Assembly: GCA_900549675.1 (NCBI GenBank)
Contig: URPG01000135.1
Span: 1 to 6,027, forward strand
Direction of reading: 5' to 3'
Length of the DNA stretch: 6,027 nt
Origin: an uncultured Oscillospiraceae bacterium
GTDB taxonomy: Bacteria > Bacillota > Clostridia > Oscillospirales > Acutalibacteraceae
Shown here: piece after piece, positions 5,245 through 6,027 of the stretch
Position numbering within the stretch: position 1 is the stretch's first letter
How the letters are laid out: each line of letters starts with the position of its first letter
The notes under the pieces: generated by a model
The model's database searches: none
Seen by the model: only the letters and a program-made list of their open reading frames with translations
What the model was told of the DNA's origin: nothing
Translations under genes and position numbers: made by a program

Positions 5245-6027
5245 TCATATATCAAGCAACCAATTACAATATTCCACTAGTTGGTTGTTGTCAGTTAAAT
5301 TAGCTCCGTTAGTCATAGTTCCACTTGTTAATTGTGAAAAAATTTCACCTGCCATAGCTCTTTCTATAGCAGCCCCGACAAAAGAAGTTTGAATAGCCAA
5401 TTCTTTTGCAGCATAGCTGATGCGTATTCTCTCTAACGCAGTATTAGCAGTTTTCCAATGCTCATCTGCACCGGCAGGGTCGATTCCTCCCTTTAACTCG
5501 CCAAGCATTATTGCTTTTTCTGGATGATTTTTTGCAATCTTACCCTGTTCATAGCCAATTTTATCCGCATTATAGAGGCAAATATCGATATTCTTCTTTA
5601 CGATGGAATTTGTCATATTGAATCCCAGAACGCGATCTCCTAGACTATTTGTCCAATACAACGCTTTGAGTGTTTTTTCTATTTCTGTATCATCACTACG
5701 TTTTGTGAGCCATTTAAATGTACTATTACTTCCATCGATCCACTCATAAGCAATACCACGCACATTCATACACGAAAGAATACAGCGAACAAGTTTTTCT
5801 TGGCCCATAGCACCAATGCGATTTCGCATTGTGCCACCAACAGCATCTCCCTTTGTAAGTAAAAATCTATAGATCGTCTCGTCAATATATGCAGGTCCAG
5901 CCGGTTTGAGAAATTTATCAATCAGTTCTTTGATAACTAGCGTTTTATCATCGTTATTTAAGTGTTGCAAAGATTTTTCAGACAGTCCAGCTGCGGTAAG
6001 CATAAACGGACGAATAGAAGGCATCCT
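5245..6027 (-). CDS. AvaI/BsoBI-family type II restriction endonuclease, N-terminus outside the window
   Basis: It should cut C^YCGRG, leaving four-base 5' overhangs. I recognise strong similarity to BsoBI (from memory, 323 residues): GGTMRN, VKKN-D-ICL, LGELKGGIDPAGADEHWKTA and the C-terminal GAAIE stretch. Counting from the Met at 6024, Asp147, Glu176 and Lys178 form the PD-(D/E)XK site and match BsoBI Asp212, Glu240 and Lys242. His189 matches BsoBI His253, a proposed extra catalytic residue. The constant offset of 64-65 shows that about 64 N-terminal residues lie beyond the window. The frame stays open at the edge (AGG at 6027-6025), and the Met at 6024 has no usable ribosome site. All catalytic residues are present, so it is probably active. 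It is the first gene of the pair, as in BsoBI; in AvaI the methylase comes first. Confidence 0.95.
   Translation of the reverse strand, partial: RMPSIRPFMLTAAGLSEKSLQHLNNDDKTLVIKELIDKFLKPAGPAYIDETIYRFLLTKGDAVGGTMRNRIGAMGQEKLVRCILSCMNVRGIAYEWIDGSNSTFKWLTKRSDDTEIEKTLKALYWTNSLGDRVLGFNMTNSIVKKNIDICLYNADKIGYEQGKIAKNHPEKAIMLGELKGGIDPAGADEHWKTANTALERIRISYAAKELAIQTSFVGAAIERAMAGEIFSQLTSGTMTNGANLTDNNQLVEYCNWLLDI
5257..5294 (-). promoter_or_regulatory. Possible internal promoter and inverted repeat ahead of the methyltransferase
   Basis: Inside the 3' end of the endonuclease gene, read leftward, CTGACA (5294-5289; five of six) and TATTGT (5271-5266; four of six) are 17 bp apart. A start near 5259 would give the methyltransferase a leader of about 20 bases. 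CAACCAA (5257-5263) and TTGGTTG (5281-5287) form a perfect 7-bp inverted repeat that brackets the -10 box. A methyltransferase-only promoter would allow protection before cutting after transfer. The match is modest and lies in coding DNA, so it may be chance. Confidence 0.35.

Larger units (their letters stand above)
1..6027. mobile_element. Part of an integrative element or genomic island; neither boundary is certain
   Basis: A tyrosine integrase and an excisionase-like gene sit beside repeat-bearing non-coding DNA at the left. Next come two DNA-binding regulators, an unknown gene, and a restriction-modification pair of different base composition. This is the usual make-up of the end of an integrative element: recombination genes at the edge, control genes next, cargo further in. 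No relaxase, coupling protein, replication gene or phage structural gene is in view, so ICE, mobilisable element, satellite and prophage remnant all stay possible. The left boundary probably lies near or just before position 1, but no matching second attachment copy can be seen. The right boundary is outside the window. Confidence 0.55.

Noticed and set aside
5245..6024. Met at 6024 as the true endonuclease start
   Set aside because: The frame stays open to the edge, no spaced ribosome site is present, and comparison with BsoBI indicates about 64 missing residues.
1..6027. CRISPR array, tRNA or rRNA gene, insertion sequence
   Set aside because: No regularly spaced long repeats, cloverleaf-like segment, rRNA-like sequence or transposase motif was seen on either strand.

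Overview
The window looks like one end of an integrated mobile element or genomic island from a low-to-mid GC Firmicute, most likely a gut-type Clostridium relative. The grounds are strong GGAGG-type ribosome binding sites, Firmicute-type consensus promoters, hairpin-plus-T terminators, and an integrase/excisionase/XRE/ribbon-helix-helix set of the kind common in clostridial integrative elements. No tRNA, rRNA, CRISPR or conjugation gene is visible, so the kind of element cannot be decided here.

Layout. Positions 1-82 are non-coding and carry direct repeats next to the integrase end, probably integrase-binding or attachment DNA. Positions 83-1839 hold a tyrosine recombinase (int) and a small excisionase-like protein (xis), both leftward and probably one operon behind a promoter with consensus -35 and -10 boxes at 1898-1927. 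Positions 1840-2087 are a divergent control region with several inverted repeats. A rightward XRE-family regulator (2088-2789) follows and ends in a long hairpin terminator shared with the convergent ribbon-helix-helix gene (2846-3043). Between that gene and a divergent gene of unknown function (3134-3610) lies an AT-rich region with a 15-bp inverted repeat and five evenly spaced ATGT motifs. The unknown gene ends in a perfect 14-bp hairpin.

Positions 3734-6027 hold a leftward type II restriction-modification pair. Upstream is a restriction endonuclease that closely resembles BsoBI/AvaI (recognition CYCGRG) and is cut off at its N-terminus by the window edge. Five bases downstream is a DNA methyltransferase with DPFMGSGTT and SPPY motifs, probably an N4-cytosine enzyme. 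This pair is visibly more AT-rich than the integrase, and I find no CYCGRG site anywhere in the window.

How it fits together (inference): int and xis move the element. The XRE and ribbon-helix-helix proteins probably repress their own promoters, and the XRE protein perhaps also the xis-int promoter. The restriction-modification pair is cargo that defends the host and stabilises the element. The individual protein families are known. The least explained parts are the regulatory DNA around 3046-3111, the repeats at the left end, and the unknown acidic protein.
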